Part shown: positions 1 through 9,098 of the stretch, piece after piece
How positions within the stretch are numbered: position 1 is the first letter of the stretch
Layout of the letters: each line of letters begins with the position of its first letter
DNA from: Paenibacillus sp. D2_2
GTDB lineage: Bacteria; Bacillota; Bacilli; Paenibacillales; Paenibacillaceae
NCBI RefSeq assembly: GCF_031199965.1
Contig: NZ_CP133605.1
Location: forward strand, 1,706,501-1,770,500
Direction: 5' to 3'
Length of the DNA stretch: 64,000 nt
Notes under the pieces: generated by a model
Seen by the model: only the letters and a program-made list of their open reading frames with translations
What the model was told of the DNA's origin: nothing
Database searches by the model: none
Made by a program: the position numbers and the translations under genes

Positions 1-107
1 AGATGCACCCCGGCGGACGTATTGGTGGCAGAAATGCTCATTTTTGATTCCAATACGTCCGTAGATTCGCTTTCTTGCTAAGAGGAAGCAGGGTGCTTCT
101 TTTTTTG
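1..107 (+). terminator. Structured RNA 3' end with intrinsic terminator
   Basis: Seen: a 12-bp perfect inverted repeat (14-25 with 50-61, CGGACGTATTGG) encloses a small hairpin. A terminator hairpin follows (GAAGCA 85-90, loop GGG, TGCTTC 94-99) with a run of T. The first ten bases can also pair with 91-100 (GCACCC with GGGTGC), which would compete with the terminator. This is either the end of an upstream transcript or a small structured leader cut by the left edge. No known RNA family was recognised. Confidence 0.6.
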
Positions 108-186
108 TTTTTTTTCGGTATCATTAAGGGATAGAGCACGGCATGTTTGAATTCGCAACACTACCTTGTTAGGAGGATTATGTAAA

Positions 187-552
187 ATGGAAAATTGTTT
201 GTTTTGCAGTATTGTAGAGGGGAAGATCCCTTCGAAAAAAGTGTATGAAGACGATAAATTCCTCGTATTCCATGACATCCAGCCTGCAGCTCCTGTTCAT
301 GTTCTAATCATTCCGAAGAAACATATCGCTACGATGAACGATGTTGGCTCAGAGGATTATGCTATGATTGGCGAATTGCATCGTGTTGCGCAGCAAGTGG
401 CCAAAGAGCTAGGTGTTACTGAAACAGGCTACAGATTGATTAACAATTGCGGTCCTGACAGCGGACAAGCCGTATATCATATTCATTATCATTTGCTCGG
501 AGGAGCGAAGTTAGGGGCGCTCGCACAAACTTCGGATTCTCATGCAAATTGA
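187..552 (+). CDS. hinT: HIT family nucleotide-binding hydrolase (HinT-like)
   Basis: A 121-residue histidine triad protein. The family hydrolyses nucleoside phosphoramidates and related AMP conjugates in the cytosol. The N-terminal CLFCSIVEGKIPS and the C-terminal triad HIHYHLLGG (active site, near residues 99-107) are diagnostic, and the length is typical. The start is ATG 187 because TAGGAGGA at 170-177 is placed for it; an in-frame TTG at 166 lies upstream of that site. In related genomes this gene sits just ahead of rpsU and yqeY, as here. Confidence 0.92.
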   Translation: MENCLFCSIVEGKIPSKKVYEDDKFLVFHDIQPAAPVHVLIIPKKHIATMNDVGSEDYAMIGELHRVAQQVAKELGVTETGYRLINNCGPDSGQAVYHIHYHLLGGAKLGALAQTSDSHAN

Positions 553-682
553 CGAATTTTGTGAGCGGCTAAACGCCTGAAATAGTGGGAAAACTAAGGC
601 GTATCAGCGTTTTTAGCGCATGCCGATCGGTGTTCGCTGGTAATAGAGGAATAAATATTAAGTAATAAAACAGGGTGTCAGG

Positions 683-712
683 TTGACACCTTCTTTATTT
701 TTCCCCTATAAT
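683..712 (+). promoter_or_regulatory. Sigma-A promoter for rpsU-yqeY
   Basis: A consensus TTGACA at 683-688 and TATAAT at 707-712 are separated by 18 bp. The GTG start of rpsU is 62 bp further on. The -35 box overlaps a short GTGTCA/TGACAC hairpin (675-688) followed by a T-rich stretch, which may also end the hinT transcript. The rest of 553-773 shows only an imperfect hairpin (about 564-620) of uncertain meaning. Confidence 0.75.
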
Positions 713-773
713 GTAGCTTGATGAACCGTGTTGTTATGCTCTTGGACGGTCTGGTCGGAGGGAGGGAAAACTG

Positions 774-947
774 GTGTCTGAAACTAAAGTTCGCAAAAAC
801 GAGACAATTGATGCTGCACTTCGTCGCTTTAAACGTTCCATTGCTAAAGATGGCGTATTGGCTGAGGTGAAGAAACGCAAGCATTATGAAAAGCCAAGCG
901 TAAAGCGCAAGAAAAAGTCCGAGGCTGCTCGTAAGAGAAAGTTTTAG
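774..947 (+). CDS. rpsU: 30S ribosomal protein S21
   Basis: A 57-residue, very basic protein beginning [18 protein letters not shown] and ending in a lysine/arginine-rich tail ([14 protein letters not shown]). This is the S21 sequence and exact family length. S21 joins the 30S platform near the anti-Shine-Dalgarno region. It starts with GTG at 774 behind GGAGGGAGGG (757-766). It is followed 15 bp later by yqeY, with which it shares the promoter at 683-712. Confidence 0.95.
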   Translation: MSETKVRKNETIDAALRRFKRSIAKDGVLAEVKKRKHYEKPSVKRKKKSEAARKRKF

Positions 948-962
948 GAGGAAATAGCTACC

Positions 963-1406
963 ATGAATCTTAGCGAGCGATTGAACGAAGATATGAAGCA
1001 AGCGATGAAGAGTCAAGACAAGTTCAAACTCTCCACCATAAGAATGGTACGTTCTACGATTAAAAATCTTGAGATAGATTTGAAAAGAACTTTGGACGAT
1101 AATGAAGTGCTTGATATCCTAAGTCGTGAGATCAAACAGCGCAAAGATGCCCTCCAAGAATTTGAAAAAGCAGGTCGTGAAGACCTTGCCACGAGTGCCA
1201 GAGCTGAAGTTGAGATCATTGCCGTATACCTTCCTAAGCAGTTAACTGAAGAAGAAATTAAAGTCATTGTACAGCAGACCATCCAGGAAACCGGTGCTTC
1301 TTCAAAAGCTGATATGGGGAAATTGATGGGCGCACTCATGCCTAAGGTCAAAGGCCTGGCGGACGGTAAGCTCGTTAATCAGGTAGTGCAACAAGCTCTG
1401 CAATAG
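963..1406 (+). CDS. yqeY: GatB/YqeY domain protein
   Basis: A 147-residue protein made of a single YqeY domain, the helical module also found at the C-terminus of the amidotransferase subunit GatB, where it contacts tRNA. The N-terminal LSERLNEDMKQAMKS and C-terminal DMGKLMGALMPKVKGLADG motifs are typical. The free-standing protein has no settled function. Its RBS is AGGAGG at 947-952, just after the rpsU stop, so the two are co-transcribed. A strong terminator follows at 1419-1449. Confidence 0.93.
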   Translation: MNLSERLNEDMKQAMKSQDKFKLSTIRMVRSTIKNLEIDLKRTLDDNEVLDILSREIKQRKDALQEFEKAGREDLATSARAEVEIIAVYLPKQLTEEEIKVIVQQTIQETGASSKADMGKLMGALMPKVKGLADGKLVNQVVQQALQ

Positions 1407-1418
1407 CTGATAGAGGTA

Positions 1419-1449
1419 AACACCTTCTACTTCGTAGAAGGTGTTTTTT
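1419..1449 (+). terminator. Intrinsic terminator after yqeY
   Basis: A 12-bp perfect stem (1419-1430 with 1434-1445, AACACCTTCTAC), a three-base loop and a run of T. It ends the rpsU-yqeY transcript. Confidence 0.93.
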
Positions 1450-1516
1450 CTTGTGTTTTCATATTTCACCACCTCCCCGCATATTTTGTACAGTAGGGGA
1501 AGGAGGATTGCCTCAT

Positions 1517-1804
1517 ATGAGCCGGTTTGTCCGCAAATTTCGCAAATGGACGGTCGATGCACTCGACTTGCCAGGAGATCTTGTATTTAATTTGCCAAGG
1601 CTCACCTTGATCGGAGGTAAGCAGTTGTACATAGAGAATCACCGCGGGGTAAAGTTCTTCTCTCCGGAACAACTTCAATTGGAGTTAAGCCACGGTTCTC
1701 TTGAGGTCGAGGGGAGCGGACTTGTTATAAAAGAAATATTGCCGCAGGAGATCGTCATCGAAGGGAAAATCGAAGGTATTAAATATCGCGGAACGGAGGA
1801 GTAA
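1517..1804 (+). CDS. yqfC: Sporulation protein YqfC
   Basis: A 95-residue member of the YqfC family, made under sigma-E control in Bacillus. Visible hallmarks are the LPGDLVFNLPRLTLIG stretch near residues 17-32 and the YIENHRGV motif. The start is ATG 1517, placed by AGGAGGA at 1500-1507. An in-frame extension upstream (from 1451) would precede that RBS and is not supported. It is followed 3 bp later by yqfD, the usual partner. Confidence 0.9.
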   Translation: MSRFVRKFRKWTVDALDLPGDLVFNLPRLTLIGGKQLYIENHRGVKFFSPEQLQLELSHGSLEVEGSGLVIKEILPQEIVIEGKIEGIKYRGTEE

Positions 1805-1807
1805 GCT

Positions 1808-2976
1808 GTGAAATCACCCGTCTTTGCTAAATTGCGCGGCGTAGTTACAATTGTCGTCCGCGGTAAATCGATTGAACTTCTAGTGAATGAGCTGACAAAG
1901 AAAGAGATGCAGATATGGGACCTTAGACCGCTCCCGGATGGGAAAATGGAGATGAATATCCAGCTAGCGGATTTCTTTAAGCTGCGTCCGCTTTTAAAGC
2001 GGACAGGCTGCCGTCTTAGTGTGAAGCGGCGCTCAGGTATCCCTTTTATGATGGTTAGATTATGGAAACGAAAATGGTTCTTCGTCGGATTTACTCTCTT
2101 TATCGGGGTTGTACTAGCTTTGTCTTCTCTGGTATGGGATATTGAAGTGGAGGGCAATGATAAAATTGCTAAGGAGGATGTCTTAATTGCTGCTCGTAGC
2201 GAGGGAGTGTATCCTTTCCAATGGATTTATCGGCTGCCTAGACAGGACGAGCTGTCTAAGGATCTGGCCCGCAAGCTGCCGGGCATCTCTTGGGTTGGCG
2301 TCTCGCGCACGGGGACGAAGATCACGATCCAGATCGTGGAGGCATCAAAACCGAAAGAGCAAGAGCTAATGACTCCTCGTAGTTTTGTTAGTACGTCAGA
2401 TGCGGTCATTTCACGTATTTATGTGGAAAGGGGCCAACCAGAAGTGAAAAAGAATGACCGTGTCCGTAAGGGGCAACTACTAATCTCCGGTGAACAGGGC
2501 GGCGAGAGAATCGTTGCTAAGGGAGAGGTTAGAGGTGTGGTCTGGCATGAATATAATATCGAGATTCCGTTGGTGCGCAAGCAGAAGGTATATACCGGGA
2601 GAAAAAGGAACGCGGGTATTTATTTTTTGGTAATACGGCGATTCAGCTTACTGGATATGGGAAAGTCGATTTCGAGAAGTCCAACACCATGACGAAGCTG
2701 GACCCGCTAACATGGCGAAGCTTCAAGCTACCAATCGGCTGGATGAGCGAGAAAATTCTTGAGACGACCTTCATCGAATTGGCGATTTCTGAGGAAAAGG
2801 CAAAAAATGAAGGGATAGAAGCGGCAAAACGAGATATTATGAGCAAGTACGGGATAAATAGTGTAGTTTTAACGCAAAAAATTTTGCATGAGAAGACTGA
2901 GAATGGTAAAGTTTATATGAAAGTGCATTTTGAAGTAGATCAGGATATAGCAAAAGAACTACCAATCGTACAATAG
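1808..2976 (+). CDS. yqfD: Sporulation protein YqfD (frameshift near 2598)
   Basis: A sporulation membrane protein of about 389 residues once one frameshift is bridged. It has a cytoplasmic N-terminal region, one membrane segment near residues 91-112 (WFFVGFTLFIGVVLALSSLV) and a large outer C-terminal part. In the literal reading the frame breaks after residue 265 and continues in another frame through LTGYGKVDFEKSN. Adding one G to the GGG at 2597-2599 restores one frame. It starts with GTG. YqfC and YqfD act in the mother cell during engulfment or coat formation, but their exact role is not known. Confidence 0.88.
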
Positions 2977-2995
2977 CAAGGAGATTGAGGCTAAT

Positions 2996-3966
2996 TTGTC
3001 AGAACAACTTGTCAGTGTCAAAATAACGCTTCAAAGTGCGTCTGAAGGATTATCATTATTCGGTCCCCAAGATGTATTCCTGAAGTTGATCGAGAAGAGA
3101 TTCCAGGCAGGCATCGTCCTGAGAGAGTCAGAAATTTCTATCCGCGGACAGCAAGGTGATGTTGAACGACTTGAACAGCTATTCGAGGTGCTGCTTGAAC
3201 TTGTCCGCAATGGATATATATTGACCGAAAGAGATGTGCTCTATGCGATTGATCTGGCGCAGGATTTCAGAGCAGATCAATTGCTTGATTTATATAAGGG
3301 AGAGATCGCCGTAACTTTCCGGGCAAGCCGATCCGGGTCAAGACGATCGGACAGAAGCATTACGTTACGATGATCAAGAAGAACGATATTGTATTCGGTA
3401 TTGGCCCTGCAGGGACAGGCAAAACATATCTTGCTGTCGTGTTGGCTATCGCTGCGTTGAAGGAAGGTTCGGTTAAACGTATTATCCTGACCCGTCCCGC
3501 GGTCGAAGCTGGGGAGAATCTAGGCTTCTTACCAGGGGATTTGCAGGAGAAGGTAGACCCTTATTTGCGCCCGTTGTATGATGCCCTATACGACGTCATG
3601 GGACCAGATCAGACAGCCAAGGCATTGGAACGGGGGCTGATTGAGATTGCTCCGCTCGCCTATATGCGTGGCCGTACGCTGGATGATTCTTTTATCATAT
3701 TGGACGAGGCTCAGAATACCACGCCGGAACAGATGAAGATGTTCCTAACCCGACTCGGTTTTGGTTCGAAGATGGTCATTACAGGTGATGTGACTCAGAT
3801 TGACCTTCCAAGAGGTAAGAAATCCGGGCTTATCGAGGCTAGAACCATTTTGAAAAATATTGATGAAATCGGGTTTGTTGATTTTGACGAGTCGGATGTG
3901 GTACGCCACTCACTTGTTCAAAAGATCATTGTTGCCTATGATCGTGCCGCTGAAAATCAGGCCTAG
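2996..3966 (+). CDS. phoH: PhoH family ATPase (frameshift near 3322)
   Basis: About 323 residues after repair, the usual PhoH length. The N-terminal RNA-binding-like region is followed by a P-loop ATPase domain with Walker A GPAGTGKT and Walker [10 protein letters not shown]. The literal frame ends at 3373 because one G is missing at 3321-3323; with it restored the reading is [17 protein letters not shown]. It starts with TTG 2996 behind AAGGAGAT (2979-2986). It precedes pgpH and ybeY, a conserved set tied to RNA metabolism. A second PhoH-type gene, ylaK, lies at 34947. Confidence 0.9.
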
Positions 3967-3984
3967 TATAGGAGGGCTATCTCT

Positions 3985-6233
3985 ATGACCTCAAATGAAA
4001 TGCAAAAAAAGAGCAAGTTTCAATCGAAGGCTGCAGGATGGAGATATAGCGCGACGGTGCGCTATATTTTGTATGTACTCTTGATTGTAATCCTGTATGT
4101 GAGCATGGCGTCCAAGCTATTGCCTGAAACCTATGATATTGCGGTTGGCTTGCCTAGTGATAAAGAGATTCTAGCTCCGATGGATATTCCGGACACCAAA
4201 GCGACACTGAAGGCCCAGGAGGAAGCGGCCGAGAAGATAGGACAAGCCTATACGATCATTCCAATGCGTAATGAGATTCTTATTGGGCAAATCCTTGATC
4301 GGATCACCCGGTTGAATCAGGATGATCAAGTGTCCACCGAAGATAAGACGAAGATTTATCGTGAAGAATTGCCACAGCGAGTTAAGGATTACATACAGAA
4401 CTTTATCAAGAATAATCGGAATTCGAACGACTATTCGCCTACGCTGTTTCAAGAAGCTTCGGATCGTATTAATGAACAACAGTATCATATTTCCGAAGAG
4501 ACCTTTATTAAGATACCGCGCTTGACGCTTGAGGATATCAATGAGATGAAGCCGGTAGCTGCGGAGATCGTCTCACGGCTTATGACGGACCAGATCGTTG
4601 ATGCACAGACAGCTAGGTCGAAGGTAGCTGAGATGGTAAGTACTAGTTCCTTAAGCAAGCGGGTATCCCGTGAGGTTGTGCAGGAGCTAGTTCGTCTGGT
4701 GATTACTCCGAACAAGTTCTATGATGAAGAAGCGACCAAGGCCGCAAAGGTAGATGCCCGGGAGAATACTCCTACCGTCTTTATTAAGCAAGGAGATGTA
4801 CTTGTTGCCAAGGGGCAGAAAATCACTGAAGAGATGTACAGCTTGCTTGACAAGAATGGCTTGCTTAAGAATGAGGTCAACTATTGGCCGCAATTTGCCC
4901 TTGTCATGCTCTCCGCCCTGCTCGCTTTAGGACTGATAATGTATATCCGTCAATCGGAGGGCGTCAGCCGCTTCAAATATAATAATTCGCAGTTTGTTAT
5001 GCTGTTAATGATCATTGTGATAACGATTATCTCGATGCATCTAGCCTCTATTCTGCAGAATGAACAGCGAATATATGTCGGCTTCCTTGCGCCGGTTGCT
5101 GTTGGGACTATGCTGATTACATTGCTGCTTGATTTGCAGCTTGCTTATATTTGTACCTTTTTGTTCAGTATCCTGGCGAGTGTAATCCTGAATGTGCACA
5201 AAGGACAGATTTTTGATTTCAACTTTGGTTTCTTTACGATCGTGATTTCCTTTGCCGCGATCTTCGCGATCCATCGGGCCAGCCAGCGCTCAACGTTGTT
5301 AAAGGCGGGTATTATGATTTGTCTGTTCGGGTCATTCTCGGCTTTTACACTGATCCTGCTTGACAATAACGGTTGGACAGAATCCAGCACGTTGTATACG
5401 ATCGGCTTTGCTGTTGCCGGAGGCTTACTGACGACGATTCTTGTCATTGGTCTAATGCCGTTCTTCGAAGTTACCTTTGGAATTCTATCTGCGCTTAAGC
5501 TGGTAGAATTGTCGAACCCGAACCATCCTCTGCTGCGCAAGCTGCTGATCGAGACACCGGGGACCTACCATCATAGCGTAATGGTCGGCAATCTATCGGA
5601 AGCGGCAGCTGAGGCGATTGGTGCGAACGGACTATTATGCCGAGTGGGCTCGTACTATCATGATATTGGCAAGACGAAGCGGCCAAGCTATTTTATCGAG
5701 AATCAGAACAATATGGAGAATCCGCATGACTTCATCGATCCGAAGTTGAGCAAGTCGATCATTATTGCTCATACGACGGATGGTGTTGAAATGTTGAGGG
5801 AATACAAACTTCCCAAGCCAATTCGGGACATTGCCGAACAGCATCATGGGACGACATGCTTGCACTATTTCTACCATAAGGCGCTGACTTTGGCTGAGGA
5901 GCAGGGAGTCAAGCCTGAATTCACGGAGGAGGACTTCCGCTATCACGGTCCTAAGGCTCAATCCAAAGAGGCGGCCGTAGTTGGGATTGCCGACAGTGTG
6001 GAGGCGGCTGTACGCTCGCTGCGCAAGCCGACGGTGGAACAGGTTGAGACGATGATTGAGAAGATTATTAAGAGCCGTTTGGACGATCACCAATTCAACG
6101 AATGCGATTTGACGATGCGTGAGCTTGATGTCATCGCTAAGACGTTGAAGGAGACTGTGATGGGGATCTTCCATTCCCGGATTGAATATCCGGAGCAGAT
6201 GAAGAAGACAAAAGCGGCGGAAGAAGAGAATGA
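3985..6233 (+). CDS. pgpH: Membrane c-di-AMP phosphodiesterase PgpH (7TMR-HD)
   Basis: A large membrane protein with an N-terminal membrane anchor, an extracellular 7TMR-HDED region (about residues 60-300), several membrane segments (about 305-505) and a cytoplasmic HD domain with HHSVMVGN, YYHDIGK and IIAHTTDGVEM. The family hydrolyses c-di-AMP. As sequenced there is no stop between it and ybeY, so one 923-codon frame covers both. A TGA at 6231-6233, one frame away, is followed by an RBS-like GGGGCAGG and the ybeY ATG. I therefore place its end there and suspect a lost base upstream. A genuine fusion cannot be excluded. Confidence 0.85.
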
Positions 6234-6249
6234 CAGGGGCAGGAAGGAA

Positions 6250-6756
6250 ATGGCGCTTAAATTAGAGTGGAGCAATGAGCAGGACAAGCTAGAAATCAGC
6301 GATGATTTGATCGCGTTATTAGATACATTATTGCAAAAGGCAGGCGAAGCTGAAGGGGTTACGGAAGGTGAGGTAGCCCTAACCTTCGTCGATGACGAGA
6401 ATATTCATGAACTGAATCGGACATATCGCGGAATTGATCGGCCAACAGATGTATTGTCCTTTGCGATGCAGGAGTCACTTGATGATGAACTGGAAATCGT
6501 ATATGAGGTGGATGATGAAGAGGAAGCGGATCAACTGGATGCTATGACTGACGTTCTTGGCGATATTATTATCTCTGTCGAGCGTGCTCAATTACAGAGC
6601 GAAGACTACGGTCATTCTCTTAATCGGGAAATCGGCTTTCTATTCGTGCATGGCTTCTTGCATTTGCTCGGTTACGACCATCAGGATGAAGCTAGCGAAG
6701 CAGAAATGATGGGCAAGCAGGAAGCGGTTCTTGCACAGGTAGGACTGCTCCGCTAA
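6250..6756 (+). CDS. ybeY: Endoribonuclease YbeY
   Basis: A 168-residue UPF0054 protein with the zinc-binding HGFLHLLGYDH motif near its C-terminus and the RPTDVLSFAM segment. YbeY takes part in 16S rRNA 3'-end maturation and ribosome quality control. The start is taken as ATG 6250 (MALKLEWSNEQ), which fits the family N-terminus. In the raw sequence it is in frame with pgpH. Its stop TAA overlaps the dgkA start (TAATG), so the two are translationally coupled. Confidence 0.9.
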   Translation: MALKLEWSNEQDKLEISDDLIALLDTLLQKAGEAEGVTEGEVALTFVDDENIHELNRTYRGIDRPTDVLSFAMQESLDDELEIVYEVDDEEEADQLDAMTDVLGDIIISVERAQLQSEDYGHSLNREIGFLFVHGFLHLLGYDHQDEASEAEMMGKQEAVLAQVGLLR

Positions 6757-7130
6757 TGAAATCGAAGCGTAAATGGAGCGATGTGTTCAGCTGTGCAATT
6801 GAGGGGATCATCCATTCTTTACGAACAGAACGCAATCTGCGTATTCATGTACTGGCCGGCATCTTAGTGATGCTGGCTGCGTTGTTTTTTCAACTCTCAT
6901 TAAGGGACATGGCTCTACTACTTGTTATGGTTGCACTAGTGATCTGCATGGAGTTGATGAATACGGCGATTGAGAAGGCGGTTGATCTGATCAGTCCGGA
7001 TTGGCACAAGTTGGCTAAGATCGCCAAGGATGCGGCAGCCGCAGCGGTTTTTGTAGCAGCGATATTCTCAGTTCTCGTAGCTGTGCTATTATTCTATCAG
7101 CCTGTAATGAATTGGCTTGGTATGAATTAA
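6756..7130 (+). CDS. dgkA: Diacylglycerol/undecaprenol kinase
   Basis: A 124-residue integral membrane kinase with three predicted helices and the family signature ELMNTAIEKAVDL (residues 67-79). Gram-positive members mainly phosphorylate undecaprenol, recycling the lipid carrier for wall synthesis. The start overlaps the ybeY stop. In many relatives a cytidine deaminase gene lies between dgkA and era. Here only 161 bp separate them and cdd is absent. Confidence 0.93.
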   Translation: MKSKRKWSDVFSCAIEGIIHSLRTERNLRIHVLAGILVMLAALFFQLSLRDMALLLVMVALVICMELMNTAIEKAVDLISPDWHKLAKIAKDAAAAAVFVAAIFSVLVAVLLFYQPVMNWLGMN

Positions 7131-7291
7131 TGCCAGTAAATGCCTGACTAGAGGTGGAATTGATTAAAGTGCTCTATAATCCTCGTATACACTCAGTATC
7201 CTCTGCATTGTAGCTTGAGGAATGAGGCAACTTATGATTGAAGGTTATGGAGTAGTAATCACGATTAACGAATAATGAAAGGATTGCATAT

Positions 7292-8200
7292 ATGACTAAA
7301 TCTAAATCTAAATTTAAATCGGGGTTTGTAGCTATCGTCGGCCGTCCAAACGTCGGTAAATCAACATTGATGAACCAAGTTATTGGTCAGAAAATCGCTA
7401 TTATGTCCGACAAACCACAGACGACGCGGAATAAAATTCACGGAGTCTATACGACCAATGAAATGCAGATTGTATTTCTGGACACGCCAGGTATTCATAA
7501 GCGTCAATCAAAGCTTGGAGACTTTATGAACACGACCGCGTTGAACACGCTTGGAGAAGTTGAGGCTGTATTATTCCTCGTTGATGCTGCAGAAGGCTTT
7601 GGTGGAGGCGACCGTTTTATTATCGAGAAACTTAAGGGTTTGTCAACACCAGTTATACTTGTGCTGAACAAGATCGATCGTGTAGAGCCAGAGGCTCTGC
7701 TTCCGTTGATTGAGGAGTATAGCAAGCTACACGACTTCGCTGAAATCGTTCCAATTTCGGCGATGCTGGGCAATAATGTGAATACGTTGCTTGAGCAACT
7801 CGGTAAGTACTTGCCGGAGGGCCCTCAGTATTATCCTGAAGATCAAATTACGGACCACCCGGAGCAATTTGTATGTGCCGAACTGATTCGTGAGAAAATT
7901 CTTCATATGACACGTGAGGAAGTTCCACATTCCATCGCGGTGACGATAGAAGATATGCGTGTTCAAGATAATGGGGTTGTCTATGTGGGTGCTGTGATCT
8001 TCGTAGAGCGCGATTCACAGAAAGGGATCATTATCGGTAAACAAGGCGCAATGTTGAAGGAAGTTGGCAAACGGGCGAGAATGGATATCGAAAGGCTGCT
8101 TGGCTCGAAGATTTTCCTCGAACTCTGGGTCAAAGTGAAGAAGGACTGGCGTAACCAAGACAGAGTTCTGAAAGATCTGGGCTTTCATAGAGACGCTTAA
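7292..8200 (+). CDS. era: GTPase Era
   Basis: A 302-residue GTPase for 30S assembly and 16S rRNA processing. G1 [10 protein letters not shown]3 DTPG and G4 NKID are seen in order. A C-terminal KH RNA-binding domain contains [14 protein letters not shown]. The start is ATG 7292 with GAAAGGA at 7277-7283. This gene normally leads to yqzL-recO, but here about 2.1 kb of repeats and an insertion sequence intervene. Confidence 0.97.
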   Translation: MTKSKSKFKSGFVAIVGRPNVGKSTLMNQVIGQKIAIMSDKPQTTRNKIHGVYTTNEMQIVFLDTPGIHKRQSKLGDFMNTTALNTLGEVEAVLFLVDAAEGFGGGDRFIIEKLKGLSTPVILVLNKIDRVEPEALLPLIEEYSKLHDFAEIVPISAMLGNNVNTLLEQLGKYLPEGPQYYPEDQITDHPEQFVCAELIREKILHMTREEVPHSIAVTIEDMRVQDNGVVYVGAVIFVERDSQKGIIIGKQGAMLKEVGKRARMDIERLLGSKIFLELWVKVKKDWRNQDRVLKDLGFHRDA

Positions 8201-8250
8201 GGTTCTTGGGGCATTGGTCGGTTGCCTTATACGTCTTTGCACTAGAAAAA

Positions 8251-8427
8251 CCTGCACATTTGCAGGGATTTAGCTAGTATCTTGACCTGAGTTGGTAAAT
8301 TCCTGCGAAAATGCAGTTATTTTCTCCGTATTCGCTTAAATACTGGAGACAGGGACGAAAGCCTGCACATTTGCAGGAATTTACTAAGACCAGGTGGTTT
8401 TGGGCGATAAAGCCTGCATTTATGCAG
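8251..8427. repeat. Four short palindromes of CCTGC...TGCAG type
   Basis: Four related palindromes follow era: CCTGCACATTTGCAGG at 8251-8266, CCTGCGAAAATGCAG at 8302-8316, CCTGCACATTTGCAGG at 8362-8377 and CCTGCATTTATGCAG at 8413-8427. Start-to-start spacing is 51, 60 and 51 bp, and each is followed by a short T-rich stretch. The alternating spacing suggests duplication of a two-palindrome unit. No coding potential was seen. The arms vary in the loop but keep CTGC/GCAG. Confidence 0.75.
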
Positions 8428-8492
8428 TTTTCAAGATTGGAAGTCGAATAATCTAAGAGTATTACTTCGTGATCAAAAGCTGACTTTTTAAC
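8428..8492 (+). repeat. Dispersed GTTCAAAAAG element, right half only (copy 0)
   Basis: Only the right part of the element is present: a GAAGTCGAATA stretch, TACTTCGTGATCAAAAGC, then the right end TGACTTTTTAAC. Its left part is replaced by the last CCTGC palindrome. It is followed, after an 17-bp linker TACCGTTTCAAATGAGT, by copy 1, so it forms the start of a tandem array. Confidence 0.75.
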
Positions 8493-8509
8493 TACCGTTT
8501 CAAATGAGT

Positions 8510-8680
8510 GTTAAAAAGGCAGGTTTTCAGCACCGAGAAGGTTGAATGAAGCTAGGGGTTGAGGAACGGAGCGTACGTAGTGGGTACGTGAGTACCGGAA
8601 GACCCGGCTGAATTCAAGATTCGAAGTCGAGTAGCTAACGGTGATACATCGTGATCGTGATCAAAAGCTGACTTTTTAAC
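8510..8680 (+). repeat. Dispersed GTTCAAAAAG element, copy 1 (short form)
   Basis: A full short-form copy of 171 bp. The left end is GTTAAAAAGGCAG followed by the core CAGCACCGAGAAGG. An internal GGTACGTGAGTACC palindrome, the ACCCGG and GAATTCAAGATTCGAAG segments and the right end CTGACTTTTTAAC follow. Here both ends carry GTTA/TAAC where most other copies have GTTC/GAAC, so the arms changed together. It carries a small GTGATC duplication near 8650. Confidence 0.85.
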
Positions 8681-8696
8681 TACCGTTTCAATGAGT

Positions 8697-8701
8697 GTTA
8701 A
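8697..8701. repeat. Likely 5-bp target duplication (left) of the IS3-type element
   Basis: GTTAA at 8697-8701 and again at 10069-10073 flank the insertion sequence. Removing the IS and one GTTAA rebuilds a normal left end of the dispersed element (ATGAGTGTTAAAAAGGCAGG), as seen in copy 1. A 3-5 bp duplication fits the IS3 family. Confidence 0.65.
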
Positions 8702-8774
8702 CTATTTAGCCCCCTAATCCGATTGGACACTCTAATCCACCTCAGATACACTAAAATAAGTGAGGAGTTAGTCC

Positions 8775-9098
8775 ATGAAAAGACGATTTAGGTGCCCCAA
8801 TGAGACGAAGAAGGAGCTTGTGGTAGAGGTGCTTTCCGGGTATCGAACGGAGATGGTAGCCCGGAAGTATGGAATGTCTCCTAGAACGTTAAGCCAATGG
8901 GTTCGCCAGTATCAGGATGAGGTGGGTGATCTTATGACAAAGAAGCAAAACGATGCAGAAAAAATGAAACAGGATGCAGCTAATTACAAGGAACTGCAGA
9001 AGAAATACGACGGTGCTATGAAACTACTAGGAGAAAAAGAGCTTGAGAACAGCATTCTGCGGGACTTGGTAAAAAAAAAGTATCCCGATTGGAAGTAG
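8775..9098 (+). CDS. IS3-family transposase OrfA
   Basis: A 107-residue protein with an N-terminal helix-turn-helix (RKYGMSPRTLSQWVRQYQDE, about residues 30-49) that would bind the IS ends, followed by a leucine-zipper-like coiled coil. The frame ends just after a run of nine A (9071-9079). A -1 slip there would join it to orfB, producing the OrfAB transposase that IS3 elements need. The start is ATG 8775 with GTGAGGAG at 8760-8767. Confidence 0.9.
   Translation: MKRRFRCPNETKKELVVEVLSGYRTEMVARKYGMSPRTLSQWVRQYQDEVGDLMTKKQNDAEKMKQDAANYKELQKKYDGAMKLLGEKELENSILRDLVKKKYPDWK
9071..9079 (+). promoter_or_regulatory. Programmed -1 frameshift slip site of the IS
   Basis: A run of nine A followed by G lies at the end of orfA, where orfB is in the -1 frame. 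This is the standard A-rich slip site of IS3-family elements and would give an OrfAB fusion passing through KKKVSRLEVAIHW. Confidence 0.75.

Noticed and set aside
7152..7180. Promoter with TATAAT at 7175 ahead of era
   Set aside because: The -10 match is perfect, but no acceptable -35 box lies at 16-18 bp, so it was not listed as a feature.
7234..7275. 13-codon ORF ([13 protein letters not shown]) between dgkA and era
   Set aside because: It has a weak GAGG-type RBS but is too short to support; nothing shows that it is translated.
8251..8701. CRISPR-like array
   Set aside because: The repeated units are palindromes of 15-16 bp with irregular 51/60 bp spacing and no constant 24-37 bp direct repeat; no cas genes are present in the window.
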